A stretch of 64,000 nt of DNA from MED-G105 sp965263305 (GCA_965263305.1 OZ253666.1:3596001-3660000); one strand, 5' to 3'. Counted from the stretch's first letter, positions 26,965 through 36,639 are shown. Translations and numbers: made by a program. The notes: generated by a model not told the origin, from the letters alone.

Positions 26965-28863
26965 ATGTTTCTGGGGAAAAAAAACGATCGAGACGCAGCG
27001 GCAATCGCGCGAATTCGCAAATGGGAGGATGAGGCGGAGAAGTCGCCCGATCTCTATAAGCGAAAAGTCTTAGCGATGGCGGCCTTAGGGTATGGCTTTC
27101 CGTTCATCATCGTTGGCGTGTTAGCGGTCTTCGTTGTTTTGGGCGTTCTCCATCTTTTGAATGGCGGCGGCGGCGGCAGCGCGATTTTAAAACTCTCATT
27201 CGCCTCGATTATTCTGGCAGGGATTGTTATCCGGTCCATGTTCGTGCGCTTTGAGGAACCAACAGCGCGGCGCCTCCAAGAAGAAGACGCACCCGCCCTT
27301 TTCCAAGCCATTGACGATATTCGTGTCGGCTTAGATGCGCCCGCTATTGATGAAGTTTATATCGACGATCAGCTTAACGCCTCCATCGAACAGACCCCGC
27401 GCAATGGGCTTTTGGGCGGCGCCGTTAATCGTCTTACCATTGGGATCCCCCTGTTACAGGCGTTATCAGCGCAACAAGTAAAGGCGGTGCTCGCCCATGA
27501 ATATGGGCATATCGCCGGCGCTCACGGTAAGACGGGCGCTTGGATTTATCGCACGCGTGTGTTCTGGGCGCGCTTAGCGTCACATCTCGATGAGCATGAC
27601 ACCCTTCTCAACCTCCCCCTCGTGCTTTTTTATCGGGCGTTTACGCCCTTCTTTGAAAAAATGAGCTTCCCGTTAGCGCGAGCAAATGAATATGAGGCTG
27701 ACCGGGCGAGCGCGGACCTTGTTGATGCGCAAACCGCCGGGGACGCTCTTGTGCGCATAGAAATTGCCGCCCGATACTTGTCCGAAGAGTTTTGGCCAAA
27801 GGTCGACGAACGCGCCCGCACATGTGATGCGCCCAATGTGGCACCGCTTAAGCACTCAGACAAAGCATTTATCCGTTTACGTAGTTTCGAAAAAGCGGAA
27901 AAATGGTTGGAAGAGGCGCTGACAGCGCGCACCTTGTTTGAAGACACTCACCCCGCACTTGCCGATCGGTTACGTGCGCTAGAGGCGACACCGCGCCTAG
28001 CGCCGTTAAAGGGTGAACGAGCGACCGCGCTTCTTCAACCCGTTTACGAGGAGGCAAGGCAGACATTTGACCGGACATGGCGTGAAAGTATTAGTGGGCA
28101 TTGGGCCGACGCTTACAAGCGCGCACAAATTCGCCTGACGCGCCTGGCAGACTTGGATAGTCGAGCCAAAAGCGGCCCCCTATCTCCGGATGAGGCCTTT
28201 GAACGAGGCGATCTCGCCACCGAGTTCGCCTCACGCGAGGCGGGCATCGCTGCCTACAAGCAAGCGGCGATTTGGTCGCCCGAGGACGCCCGCGCATTCC
28301 TACAGCTTGGACGCTTATTGGCGGAGGATCATAATCCTCGTGCTGAGAAATGCCTCAAGCGCGCCGCCGGGTTGGAGCCACGCTACGCCCTAGCCTCCAT
28401 CTCAACGCTTTACAGCATGTATGTGTCGCAAGGTGAGCATGACAAGGCAGACGCCATCATGGAGGACATTCGCTTAGAAGAAGGCCGCCATGAACAGGCT
28501 GAAGAAGAAATCGCTACATTGAGCAAAAAAGAACCGTTTAAACCCCATGATTTATCGGCTGGCGAACAACAGGAACTGTTCAGCGTGATCAACGAGCTCG
28601 AGGGTGTGAAGGAAAGCTTCGTGGTTTGTAAGCCGACGAAAGTCTTCGCCGGCTACCACGGGTATCATGTTATTATCGTTCCAGAATCCCGAGACTTCGA
28701 TGTGGAGTGTTTGAACGAGGCCCTTGATAATATGGACTTCCGCGCACCGCTTTTCTCCTGGGTAGCGGCCGGCGATTTGAAATGGCTCGCAAAGAAGGCA
28801 AGAGAAATGGACGCCAATGCCAGACTTGAACCCATCGCGGCGAGAAAAGCAGTCGCTGCGTAG
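26965..28863 (+). CDS. M48-family metalloprotease with C-terminal TPR-like region
   Basis: A 632-residue protein when started at the ATG at 26965, which has GAGGCGG just upstream; the frame is open to 26914 but without a ribosome site. Two hydrophobic helices (about residues 35-60 and 72-90) anchor it in the inner membrane. The M48 motif HEYGH lies in VLAHEYGHIAGAHG, and a later NEYEADRASADL gives the third zinc ligand. The C-terminal 250 residues are helical with TPR-like pairs (AFLQLGRLLAEDHNPRAEKC). It probably takes part in membrane protein quality control, as HtpX/BepA relatives do. Confidence 0.88.
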   Translation: MFLGKKNDRDAAAIARIRKWEDEAEKSPDLYKRKVLAMAALGYGFPFIIVGVLAVFVVLGVLHLLNGGGGGSAILKLSFASIILAGIVIRSMFVRFEEPTARRLQEEDAPALFQAIDDIRVGLDAPAIDEVYIDDQLNASIEQTPRNGLLGGAVNRLTIGIPLLQALSAQQVKAVLAHEYGHIAGAHGKTGAWIYRTRVFWARLASHLDEHDTLLNLPLVLFYRAFTPFFEKMSFPLARANEYEADRASADLVDAQTAGDALVRIEIAARYLSEEFWPKVDERARTCDAPNVAPLKHSDKAFIRLRSFEKAEKWLEEALTARTLFEDTHPALADRLRALEATPRLAPLKGERATALLQPVYEEARQTFDRTWRESISGHWADAYKRAQIRLTRLADLDSRAKSGPLSPDEAFERGDLATEFASREAGIAAYKQAAIWSPEDARAFLQLGRLLAEDHNPRAEKCLKRAAGLEPRYALASISTLYSMYVSQGEHDKADAIMEDIRLEEGRHEQAEEEIATLSKKEPFKPHDLSAGEQQELFSVINELEGVKESFVVCKPTKVFAGYHGYHVIIVPESRDFDVECLNEALDNMDFRAPLFSWVAAGDLKWLAKKAREMDANARLEPIAARKAVAA

Positions 28864-28908
28864 GGTAACTGTTAGCGACCATCGAAATACTGATGCGCTA
28901 TCCCTCAC

Positions 28909-30318
28909 CTAACGTTGTTGGTCGATCCAATTCATCACAACGTCTTCGCCGCGACGATAGCTTTCAAAATCTTGCGGAATGGACACTTCAGGCGCCAATG
29001 AACCGGCGGGCACTTCATGCCTCTCGTTTAGGGTGAAGCAATAAGGCTCGCCTTTGCAGCCCTTTTCCCAATCATGATACCCCGTGGCGTAATTAATGTA
29101 GTATCCAGAATTGGGCAGCTGGAAACTTGTTCCGCGTTCAGCCCAGAATTGCTCTCGGTCACCGATCTTTTCGCCTATAATGATCCCTCTGCCTTCTGAA
29201 TAATGTTTCAGCATAGCGACCGTGACAATCGCCGCGGAGAAAGTATTGGGCCCGGTGACAATGTAGATCTCGCCATCTTTTTTAACGGCCTTCGGCGCCG
29301 CTTTCGCGAAGGCGATAGATTGCATGTAATCGCCACCATCATGCAGGCGAAAATCGACAACCAGGTAATCCAAACTTCCTTCGGGCAGATCAGAAAGAAT
29401 TGACTTGTACATGCTTTTGATCGGCCAATCACCAGATGACAGGCCGGCAAGCGCGCGAATGTAAAAGCCATTGTCATCGAGTTTATGGTACAATGGTTCG
29501 GACGGGACGGACAGATATTTAGGTATAACGGCGCCGTCGGTCTCCAGTATATGAGGCCAATTGCTAAATCCCGGTGATCCGCCGTCTGGTATCATTGTTT
29601 GCCACGCGCTGCGTCTAGGCAATTCGTCCATGCTATCGGGAACAATTCCATCGAATTGGACCATTTCCGTTCCACCGTCGCTGGTCTCTATCCCCAATTC
29701 AATGGCGTCAGATGTTTCCGAGAAATTCGCCGCCGCAAGTAATTCTGGGGACTCGACAATCAGCGTACTATACAAATCACGCCATTCTTTGCTGCCGCCG
29801 CGATACTTCCCGAGCGCCGAACGGAGGTCTTCAATCGGCGTCCCGTTAACGGATAAGACGCGTCGACCCAGAGTATCAATTTTTTGGGGCGCGGTGCTTA
29901 GAATGAAAACACCGTCACTAAAGGTGTAAAGCCTCGCGCCAATCGTATTGAACGCCGTATATTGCGGTCTGTAACTGATATTTGTGTGACCATTATCGGC
30001 AAGCGCGACAGCTTCAGCGAGGGCCAGATAAAACTGCGCATCACTCATGTCAGCGACATTTTCCGTTATCGCTTCCAGTCGATCCAAAAATGCGGCTTTC
30101 GCCGTGGTGCTGAAAGATCTGTCATACCGCGTCAAGCTCTTAAGATAATCAATATCTTGGAGACGTGCTTCGGCTTGCGTCGACGGCGTTTCATATTTTG
30201 GCGCGGATACAACGGGATTGAAAACCCATATCATACGCAGGAGTGGCCCATAAAATGGAAGCGTTATGACACTCAGGATGAGCCAGCCAAAAAACAGATA
30301 TTTAAGGACTTTGAGCAT
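28909..30318 (-). CDS. S41-family peptidase-like protein, membrane-anchored
   Basis: A 469-residue protein with an N-terminal transmembrane helix (about residues 4-26) and an exported C-terminal part. LSVNGTPIEDLRSALG looks like the PDZ-like ligand loop. LDYLVVDFRLHDGGDY and YIVTGPNTFSAAIVTVAML match the S41 core, in which the Ser of TFSAA is the likely nucleophile. RGIIIGEKIGDREQFWAERG and FQLPNSGYYINYATGY follow as usual. The substrate is unknown. It converges on the M48 gene and is divergent from the kelch lipoprotein gene. Confidence 0.82.
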   Translation of the reverse strand: MLKVLKYLFFGWLILSVITLPFYGPLLRMIWVFNPVVSAPKYETPSTQAEARLQDIDYLKSLTRYDRSFSTTAKAAFLDRLEAITENVADMSDAQFYLALAEAVALADNGHTNISYRPQYTAFNTIGARLYTFSDGVFILSTAPQKIDTLGRRVLSVNGTPIEDLRSALGKYRGGSKEWRDLYSTLIVESPELLAAANFSETSDAIELGIETSDGGTEMVQFDGIVPDSMDELPRRSAWQTMIPDGGSPGFSNWPHILETDGAVIPKYLSVPSEPLYHKLDDNGFYIRALAGLSSGDWPIKSMYKSILSDLPEGSLDYLVVDFRLHDGGDYMQSIAFAKAAPKAVKKDGEIYIVTGPNTFSAAIVTVAMLKHYSEGRGIIIGEKIGDREQFWAERGTSFQLPNSGYYINYATGYHDWEKGCKGEPYCFTLNERHEVPAGSLAPEVSIPQDFESYRRGEDVVMNWIDQQR

Positions 30319-30532
30319 CGTCGGAATTCCCCTCCAAATTCGATCGATTGACCGTCACCTTGGCGTTACACGAGCATAGTGTAATGCTGCGGTCTAGCCG
30401 CCCTGACAACCGCCCATGGAAATTTCGCAACGCTTCACCGACATAAGGACCTGCAATAACTTTATGGCAAGATAATCTGCAATTTTTTACTTCGCCGCAA
30501 ACCGTGGTATCAATCTCGCGTGGGAGGTGATG

Positions 30533-31513
30533 ATGTTTCGCTATCTTTTTTATACACTTGGATTGCTGGTTCTCGCAGGTTGCGCACATCAACCATCGGC
30601 GTTTCCAAACAAACTTCCCAACGCACAAACAGGCCACGCAATTTGGTCCGTAGACGATGATGTGCTCCTGCTTAGCGGCTTCGAAAACGATAAGATTTTC
30701 GGATCGATATGGAAATTTTCAAACAATACTTGGGACCGAGTTGATCAAAACGTACCTTTTTCGGATCGAACCTGGTTTTCAGCGACCTATTTCCCAACAA
30801 GAAAAGAAGTACTCGTTTTCGGCGGCAAATCCTTAGGGAGTAAACAGTTCGATCAAACCTGGATCTGGAAAAACGGCAGTTGGAACGAATATCTTGGAAA
30901 GAGCCCCACTGCTCGTAGTCATCACTCCGCCATTTATGATCCGTCTAGGGATGTCATTGTTCTTTTTGGAGGAGACGCCACGGAAAATCGATCAACGGGA
31001 GAATTCGAAATTCTTGATGATACCTGGGAATGGGATGGCGCCTCTTGGAAAAAAATAGAAATTTCTGGTCCGCCCCCTCGAGCCGTTCAGATGGCGGCAT
31101 ATGATCCAATTAGAAAACTCGTTGTCATTGCTGGCGGCGTCGCATCCGATAACGAGACGAGGCTACAGGACACATGGGGCTGGGATGGTGAAGCCTGGAC
31201 TCAGTTGCCTGACCTCCCGTCACCACTGGCATTTGGCGCCACGGCAAGCGATGAAAACGGGGTCGTGATTTACGGGGGATGGCAACAAGGATATGAGCCC
31301 GTTTCGGAGACTCTCAGGTTGAATACGGATGGTTGGCGGATTGTTGACAAAACCGGCGCCCCCGCAATGGCTGCCGCTGTCCTTCACTATGACCAACAAA
31401 GAAATGCGTTCTTCTTGAGCGGCGGAATGAACAGCGATTTTGAATCTTCTGACAACGTCTGGGAACTTACGACCGTTGGCTGGGTTCAGCCTTCAGCAAG
31501 GTCAATAAATTAA
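30533..31513 (+). CDS. kelch-repeat lipoprotein
   Basis: A 326-residue protein starting MFRYLFYTLG. GGGAGG is five bases ahead of the ATG at 30533, which decides between three adjacent start codons (30527, 30530, 30533). A lipobox LAGC lies at about residue 17. The mature part consists of kelch-type blades, each with a pattern like ARSHHSAIYDPSRDVIVLFGG followed by DTWEWDGASW. A six- or seven-bladed propeller on the periplasmic or outer face is inferred. The gene's base composition is more AT-rich than its neighbours, hinting at acquisition. Confidence 0.85.
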   Translation: MFRYLFYTLGLLVLAGCAHQPSAFPNKLPNAQTGHAIWSVDDDVLLLSGFENDKIFGSIWKFSNNTWDRVDQNVPFSDRTWFSATYFPTRKEVLVFGGKSLGSKQFDQTWIWKNGSWNEYLGKSPTARSHHSAIYDPSRDVIVLFGGDATENRSTGEFEILDDTWEWDGASWKKIEISGPPPRAVQMAAYDPIRKLVVIAGGVASDNETRLQDTWGWDGEAWTQLPDLPSPLAFGATASDENGVVIYGGWQQGYEPVSETLRLNTDGWRIVDKTGAPAMAAAVLHYDQQRNAFFLSGGMNSDFESSDNVWELTTVGWVQPSARSIN

Positions 31514-31632
31514 ATAGCGACCCAAAACCCTCCTTGTCGAAAAGCGCACAGACTGCCATAGAGCGCTCTTTAGACCGTCATGGCGTATAACGGATGTCCG
31601 GCGCATGGCATGAATAAAGAGTAGACGACCCC

Positions 31633-32727
31633 ATGCGCGTTGACGAGTTCGATTTCGAATTGCCGGAGGAGCGGATCGCCCTGCATCCGGCGCGCCCGCG
31701 CGACGCCGCTCGACTGTTGCATGTCACGCAAACCCCAGAAAATGGTGGGCTCGGAGATTATAGCGTAGCGGATCTTCCCTCCCTCCTAAGGACGGGTGAC
31801 ATCCTGGTACTGAATGACACCAAAGTTATTCGCGCCCAATTGCGCGGATGGCGCCCCGCCCGGGAGGTTTCGACGCCCGGTGGCGACATCGCCATAGACG
31901 TGACATTGCACAAGCGGCTCAAAGACGAATACCGTCGCACTATATGGCGCGCTTTTGTGCGCCCCGCCAAACGCCTGAAAGAGGGCGATAAGATTGTATT
32001 CGATGACGCCTTATCGGCAGACGTCATTGCCCGCGACGGCGCGGAGGCGAGCCTCGCGTTTTCCTGCAATGGCGATGCGTTCGACGACGCCCTCGCCCGC
32101 ATTGGCGCACCGCCCTTACCGCCCTACATCGCGCGCAAACGCGCCATGACGAGAACCGACGCAGAGGACTATCAGACCGTTTATGCCAATGAGGCGGGGT
32201 CCGTCGCGGCGCCGACCGCCGGGCTTCATTTTACCGACATGGTCTTCGCCGCTTTGGCGGAAAAAGGCGTTGAGCGGGAGACCATCACGCTCCATGTCGG
32301 CGCTGGCACCTTCCTGCCCGTCACCGCCGACGACACGACCGATCATGTCATGCACGCCGAATGGGGGCGCATCACATCCGAGCAAGCCGCCCGCCTCAAC
32401 GCCGCCCGTGCCGATGGCCGGCGCATCATTGCCGTCGGCACCACAGCGCTTAGACTTCTTGAGAGCGCCGCAACACCCGATGGCGTGATCCATCCCTTCG
32501 CCCAGGAAACTGATATCTTCATCACGCCAGGCTACCGCTTCCGGGCCGTTGATGGGTTGATGACCAATTTCCATTTGCCGCGCTCCACGTTATTTATGCT
32601 GGTTTGCGCCTTCGCTGGTACGGAGGTTATGAAACGCGCCTATGCCCACGCCATAAAGGAGCGATACCGTTTCTATTCTTACGGCGATGCGAGCCTTTTG
32701 GAGCGAGACAGGACACCCCATGACTAA
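31633..32727 (+). CDS. queA: S-adenosylmethionine:tRNA ribosyltransferase-isomerase
   Basis: A 364-residue enzyme that adds the cyclopentene-type ring from SAM to preQ1 at tRNA position 34 in queuosine synthesis. It starts MRVDEFDFELPEERIALHPA and includes DILVLNDTKVIRAQL, GSVAAPTAGLHFTD and VDGLMTNFHLPRSTL, all standard for QueA. Length is slightly above the usual 340-350. Its stop overlaps the start of the csaA-like gene by 8 bases, and tgt follows, so queA-csaA-tgt is one transcript. Confidence 0.97.
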   Translation: MRVDEFDFELPEERIALHPARPRDAARLLHVTQTPENGGLGDYSVADLPSLLRTGDILVLNDTKVIRAQLRGWRPAREVSTPGGDIAIDVTLHKRLKDEYRRTIWRAFVRPAKRLKEGDKIVFDDALSADVIARDGAEASLAFSCNGDAFDDALARIGAPPLPPYIARKRAMTRTDAEDYQTVYANEAGSVAAPTAGLHFTDMVFAALAEKGVERETITLHVGAGTFLPVTADDTTDHVMHAEWGRITSEQAARLNAARADGRRIIAVGTTALRLLESAATPDGVIHPFAQETDIFITPGYRFRAVDGLMTNFHLPRSTLFMLVCAFAGTEVMKRAYAHAIKERYRFYSYGDASLLERDRTPHD

Positions 32728-33073
32728 AGACGCCCCCAACCCCATTTCCATTGATGATTTTCTAAATGTCGACATCCGTGTCGGGACGATCATTGATGTA
32801 AAACCTTTTGAGAAGGCGCGCAAACCGGCGTTCAAAGTCTGGGTGGATTTTGGCGAGGAGTTGGGCGTGAAAAAATCTTCCGCCCAGATTACTGTTCATT
32901 ATACCCCTGAAACCTTGATTGGTCGTCAGGTCGCCGCCGTTGTGAATTTTGCACCGCGCCAGATCGCCGATTTCATGTCAGAGATCCTGATCCTGGGCTT
33001 TCCTGCCGCCGATGATAGCGTTGTTCTTATCTCACCGAGCCTTGCCGTCCCCAACGGAGGGCGCCTGTTTTGA
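32720..33073 (+). CDS. csaA: tRNA-binding protein, CsaA-like
   Basis: A 117-residue protein made almost entirely of the tRNA-binding OB-fold: IDDFLNVDIRVGTIIDV, then KPAFKVWVDFGEELGVKKSSAQI and VAAVVNFAPRQIADFMSE. The ATG at 32720 inside the end of queA gives the usual length. The frame is open 11 codons further up, but that part belongs to queA. CsaA binds tRNA and has been given chaperone-like or export-related roles. The overlap with queA and tgt suggests translational coupling with queuosine genes. Confidence 0.93.
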   Translation: MTKDAPNPISIDDFLNVDIRVGTIIDVKPFEKARKPAFKVWVDFGEELGVKKSSAQITVHYTPETLIGRQVAAVVNFAPRQIADFMSEILILGFPAADDSVVLISPSLAVPNGGRLF

Positions 33074-34215
33074 CCACGCCTTTTTCTTTTAAGTTGGAAG
33101 GGACCGACGCCGGCGCCCGCACGGGCGTGATAAACACCCACCGGGGTGAAATCCGCACGCCCGCCTTTATGCCCGTCGGCACGGCAGCGACTGTCAAAGC
33201 GGTGTTGCCGGAGCATGTGCGCGCCACTGGGGCGGATGTTTTGTTGGGCAATACGTACCACCTCATGCTCCGCCCTGGGGCGGAACGGGTCGCGCGCCTC
33301 GGCGGACTCCATCATTTTATGAATTGGCCGCGACCGATCTTGACCGATTCAGGCGGCTTTCAGGTGATGTCCCTCGCAGGGCTGCGCAAGTTGACCGAGG
33401 AAGGCGTTTCCTTCGCCTCCCATATCGATGGCTCGCGCCATATGCTGACGCCCGAGCGGTCCATTGAAATCCAATGCCTCCTCGGCAGCGATATCCAGAT
33501 GCAGCTCGACGAATGCCCCGCTATGCCGATTGAGCACGAGAAGGCGGCCGCCTCGATGGACCTTTCCTTGCGATGGGCAGCCCGGTCAAAGCAGGCGTTT
33601 GAAGAGTTCAGCACCGCCGGCCAAGCTCTGTTTGGCATTGTACAGGGCGCGAATTACGAAGATCTACGACGTCGGAGCCTCGACGCCCTTATGGACATCG
33701 ATTTCCCGGGATACGCCGTCGGGGGCCTGGCCGTGGGCGAAGGCCAAGCGGAGATGTTTCGGGTCTTAGAGTTCACGACCCCCCATATGGACGCGCAAAA
33801 GCCTAGATATCTGATGGGTGTCGGTAAGCCGTCGGACTTGGTCGGCGCCGTCGCCCGCGGCATCGATATGTTCGACTGTGTCGCCCCCACCCGCTCCGGC
33901 CGCCACGGCCAAGCGTGGACCGCCCAAGGGGCGATCAACCTCAAAAATGCACGATTTGCCGAGGACCCTTCGCCGCTGGACCCGCAAAGCGATTGCCCAG
34001 CAAGCCGCGACTATTCCAAGGCCTATCTTCACCACCTCTTTAAAACCGGCGAATATCTGGGGCCCATGCTGCTTTCCTGGCATAATCTCCACTATTATCA
34101 ACAGCTTATGGCAGAGATGCGCGACGCCATCGCCAATGGGCGTTTCGCCGCCTTCGAGGCGGCGTTCCACGCCGCCGCGTCGAAGAGCGGTCCCCCGGAA
34201 ACTGCGACCAGTTAA
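33070..34215 (+). CDS. tgt: queuine tRNA-ribosyltransferase
   Basis: A 381-residue enzyme that swaps guanine 34 of GUN-anticodon tRNAs for preQ1. A TTG start overlaps the csaA stop. Motifs are GEIRTPAFMPVGTAATVKA, GNTYHLMLRPG, LTDSGGFQVMSL and YLMGVGKPSDLVGAVARGID with the catalytic region FDCVAPTRSGRHGQAWT. At the zinc site the usual C-x-C-x2-C-H set reads SDCPASRDY with a later WHNLHYY, so two of the four expected Cys positions are Ser. The fold is otherwise complete. Confidence 0.96.
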   Translation: MTTPFSFKLEGTDAGARTGVINTHRGEIRTPAFMPVGTAATVKAVLPEHVRATGADVLLGNTYHLMLRPGAERVARLGGLHHFMNWPRPILTDSGGFQVMSLAGLRKLTEEGVSFASHIDGSRHMLTPERSIEIQCLLGSDIQMQLDECPAMPIEHEKAAASMDLSLRWAARSKQAFEEFSTAGQALFGIVQGANYEDLRRRSLDALMDIDFPGYAVGGLAVGEGQAEMFRVLEFTTPHMDAQKPRYLMGVGKPSDLVGAVARGIDMFDCVAPTRSGRHGQAWTAQGAINLKNARFAEDPSPLDPQSDCPASRDYSKAYLHHLFKTGEYLGPMLLSWHNLHYYQQLMAEMRDAIANGRFAAFEAAFHAAASKSGPPETATS

Positions 34216-34349
34216 CCCAAAAATAAACACACGGGGCCGGTTGACCCGCCCGTGAGGCGCGACTAGTTTCCGCCTCCGCTTTACGGAGCCATGCAATAGG
34301 ATATAGGTTGCATCCAGTTTCGAAGCGTCTATTTTGGACTAGTGTGTAA

Positions 34350-34424
34350 GGGCCCGTAGCTCAGCGGTAGAGCAACTGACTTTTAATCAGTTGGCCGATG
34401 GTTCGATCCCATCCGGGCTCACCA
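34350..34424 (+). tRNA. tRNA-Lys (anticodon TTT)
   Basis: Acceptor GGGCCCG pairs with CGGGCTC with one G-U pair. The D-arm (GCTCAGCGGTAGAGC), the anticodon stem ACTGA/TCAGT with loop CTTTTAA, and the GGTTCGATCCC T-arm are complete. The CCA end is encoded at 34422-34424. Confidence 0.97.
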
Positions 34425-35261
34425 CACTATTCAACTCTTCTACACCAACACCACGCTTCCCGTTTGTTTTGGGCTGAATAAAGGTTCAGTGCAAATGCCG
34501 GGTCATCGATACGTAATACTGCAATCGCAAGTGCTTTTTGGTGCTTTCTGTTTACGGATAAAACCAATTTCCATCAGTACCGCGCAGGTTTTCTTCAACA
34601 ATAGTGAATTTTCCTACACCCTAACCTTTAGTCAGCGATGAGTTGATGACCCCGCGCCACGCCGCATCAACCGTTCAGTACCTCTATGGGAGCTCCTTTG
34701 GCGAACAAGAGTGCGCAGTTTAGATCAATGGCGATGTCAGTATCCCCTCATGTTTAGACATGCTAATGGCCAGGGTTGTCTGGCATCACGCCAAAGCCTT
34801 TAGTTTAGCGCAACATTCGGAGGCTAAACTCTCCCCTCTCAAGGGAAACACCTATTGGTCTATACCACCGATGCTAGAGAATTCACAAAATTTTCACTCA
34901 TTGGCGTATGTAAAGATGCAAAAATGTCCCGGAAAATAGAACTGGTTTCGAAAAAGCAATCTTTTTGACCATCGACATCTTGACGATGTAAACAACCGTG
35001 GTTAGCTAGCGCCGAATGTCACTATCGCATGAAGTGAACTGGGGAGTTCCAAGAAATGTATATTATTACGTAGTCGAACAATAGAGTTCGATGCGCCCGG
35101 ACGTCTTACCACCCGGCGCTCAACGTTTATCTCAACTGAATTTGCTTTGCGTTATACGGGGGAAACGCAGAGCTCATCGGCCTGCGAGCCGTAATGTTGC
35201 GTGCGCCCCCTATTCAGAAACCGATCACATTTGGTGATCATATCGACTAGGACTAAATATC
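34425..35261. other. long intergenic region and 5' leader ahead of the pilus operon
   Basis: About 840 bases, more AT-rich than the genes before it, with no ORF that looks coding. The 3' part holds strong inverted repeats (see 35144-35191) and a smaller one, GATCAC/GTGATC at about 35223-35239, just before the first pilin gene. The rest shows nothing recognised. Confidence 0.4.
35144..35191 (+). promoter_or_regulatory. two consecutive hairpins in the pilus-operon leader, possible regulatory RNA
   Basis: GCTTTGCGTT (35144-35153) pairs along all 10 positions (one G-U) with AACGCAGAGC (35164-35173) around a G-rich loop. CGGC (35178-35181) then pairs with GCCG (35188-35191). They lie 70-120 bases before the pilin ATG. 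A cis-acting leader element is possible, but no known riboswitch was matched with confidence. Confidence 0.35.
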
Positions 35262-35753
35262 ATGAAAAAACTTATTGCCGCCTTCGCTGGCGCTTCCATG
35301 CTCACCGGCGTTGCTTTCGCTCAGAATGGGGGCATTCCAGCCCTCAGCGCAAATGCTGATGTCGAGTTTGAAGTTGTAAACCCACTGATCTGTGGCCTTC
35401 TGATCCTTGACGAGCCGGTCCTCTCTGGAGACACGTTCACGGCGACTCCATTGGTTGCTTGCAACGATTCAGATGGTGTGCAGTACCAACTTCAAGCCTC
35501 TTCGGGCTCGTTCGCATCAGACAACGAAACTGGCCCCGATTTTGAAGTAAATTGGACGGGATTCCCCGGCGGCGAATCGATCACGGGTTTCAATCCGGCC
35601 AACAATGGTGATTCAGAGTCTGTAACATTGGCCGCTTCCGAGGCCCTCGCTACAACAGCGACGGCAACGACGTTAGAGGTTGTGCTTTCCGACGTGCCAG
35701 TCTTTGCTGGTTCCTTCGACACACGCCTAACCATCTCCACAGTCGCTCAGTAA
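35262..35753 (+). CDS. major pilin-like subunit of a chaperone-usher pilus (spore coat U/CsuA-like)
   Basis: A 163-residue secreted protein with a clear signal peptide (MKKLIAAFAGASMLTGVAFA, then QNGG). The mature 143 residues are beta-rich and low in Lys, with two Cys (LICGLL and VACNDS) placed like the disulfide of archaic pilins, ending FAGSFDTRLTISTVAQ. No purine-rich ribosome site is obvious before the ATG. It is the first gene of a pilin-chaperone-usher-adhesin operon; the order and sizes support the call more than the weak sequence resemblance. Confidence 0.72.
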   Translation: MKKLIAAFAGASMLTGVAFAQNGGIPALSANADVEFEVVNPLICGLLILDEPVLSGDTFTATPLVACNDSDGVQYQLQASSGSFASDNETGPDFEVNWTGFPGGESITGFNPANNGDSESVTLAASEALATTATATTLEVVLSDVPVFAGSFDTRLTISTVAQ

Positions 35754-35847
35754 CACTGAGAAGATTTCCGCGAGTTGCTGGATGTTCCAGCGGCTCGCGG
35801 CGATGCAAATGCGTCTATTCCCATTGTATTGCAACAGATTTGAGTTC

Positions 35848-36639
35848 GAAATGTTTAGCCTAACGCTGCGACGCGCCCATCCCGGGACCTTCATGTTGTC
35901 GATGATTAGCGCCTTGTTGCTGTCACTAACATCACCACTTTATGCCTATACGGTACAACCGCTTGTTTTTACGCTGGATACGAATGGATCTGGCGCGGGA
36001 CGGGTTGTGACGATCGCGAATGATCAGAATACCGCCATCACCATACAGATCTCCATGTACTCTATGGAGGTGACCCCACAGGGAGAGGAAAATCGGCGCC
36101 TCGCAGAAGAAGACTTCCTAGTTTTTCCGCCCCAAGCCGTTGTAGACGCCGGCCGAAGTCAAAATTTTCGGGTCAAATATATTGGCGATCCGTCGATTGG
36201 CGAATCGGCTGTCTATCGCATGCATGTCGAGCAAATTCCCATTGACGTGGAAAAAGCCGCCGAGGGAGAAACCAAGATTGGCGTCCAGCTTTTGGCGGAT
36301 TTCTGGGGGTTACTGAACGTCAAACCCAAAGGCGCAGTCGCAAACGTTACGGTTGACTCAATTGAAGCGACTGAGAGTGAAAAATGGCGGTTGTCGCTTT
36401 CGAATACCGGAACGGATTTTGCTCGGCTGCAAAAAGCGGATTGGTTATTCGATGATGGCGACGCCCAAACCCTAGTTAAAGGGAGCGATCTTGGCGATTT
36501 TGGCGTGTCATCAATTTTACCGGGCGGAAAAAGAATACTCGAAATCACGCCGCCCAATGGGTTTGATCCTGCTAAAACAAAGATAGAGGTTGGCGTTTCC
36601 GACAAGCAAAAAGAGCTTCTCGCAAATCGGAAACAATAA
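35848..36639 (+). CDS. periplasmic pilus chaperone (archaic chaperone-usher type)
   Basis: A 263-residue protein from the ATG at 35848, which gives a 30-residue signal with an RR n-region ending SPLYA; the frame is open to 35782, and an ATG at 35893 is also possible. The PapD-like N-terminal domain shows VQPLVFTLDTNG, then RVVTIANDQNTAITIQISMYS, then VFPPQAVVDAGRSQNFRVKYIG with the G1-strand pattern, and VYRMHVEQIPI. It donates a beta strand to pilins in the periplasm. It lies between the pilin and usher genes in one operon. Confidence 0.85.
   Translation, partial: EMFSLTLRRAHPGTFMLSMISALLLSLTSPLYAYTVQPLVFTLDTNGSGAGRVVTIANDQNTAITIQISMYSMEVTPQGEENRRLAEEDFLVFPPQAVVDAGRSQNFRVKYIGDPSIGESAVYRMHVEQIPIDVEKAAEGETKIGVQLLADFWGLLNVKPKGAVANVTVDSIEATESEKWRLSLSNTGTDFARLQKADWLFDDGDAQTLVKGSDLGDFGVSSILPGGKRILEITPPNGFDPAKTKIEVGVSDKQKELLANRKQ

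Noticed and set aside
34425..35143. Possible hidden genes in the 840-base gap after tRNA-Lys
   Set aside because: All frames are short and broken; nothing resembled a protein family.
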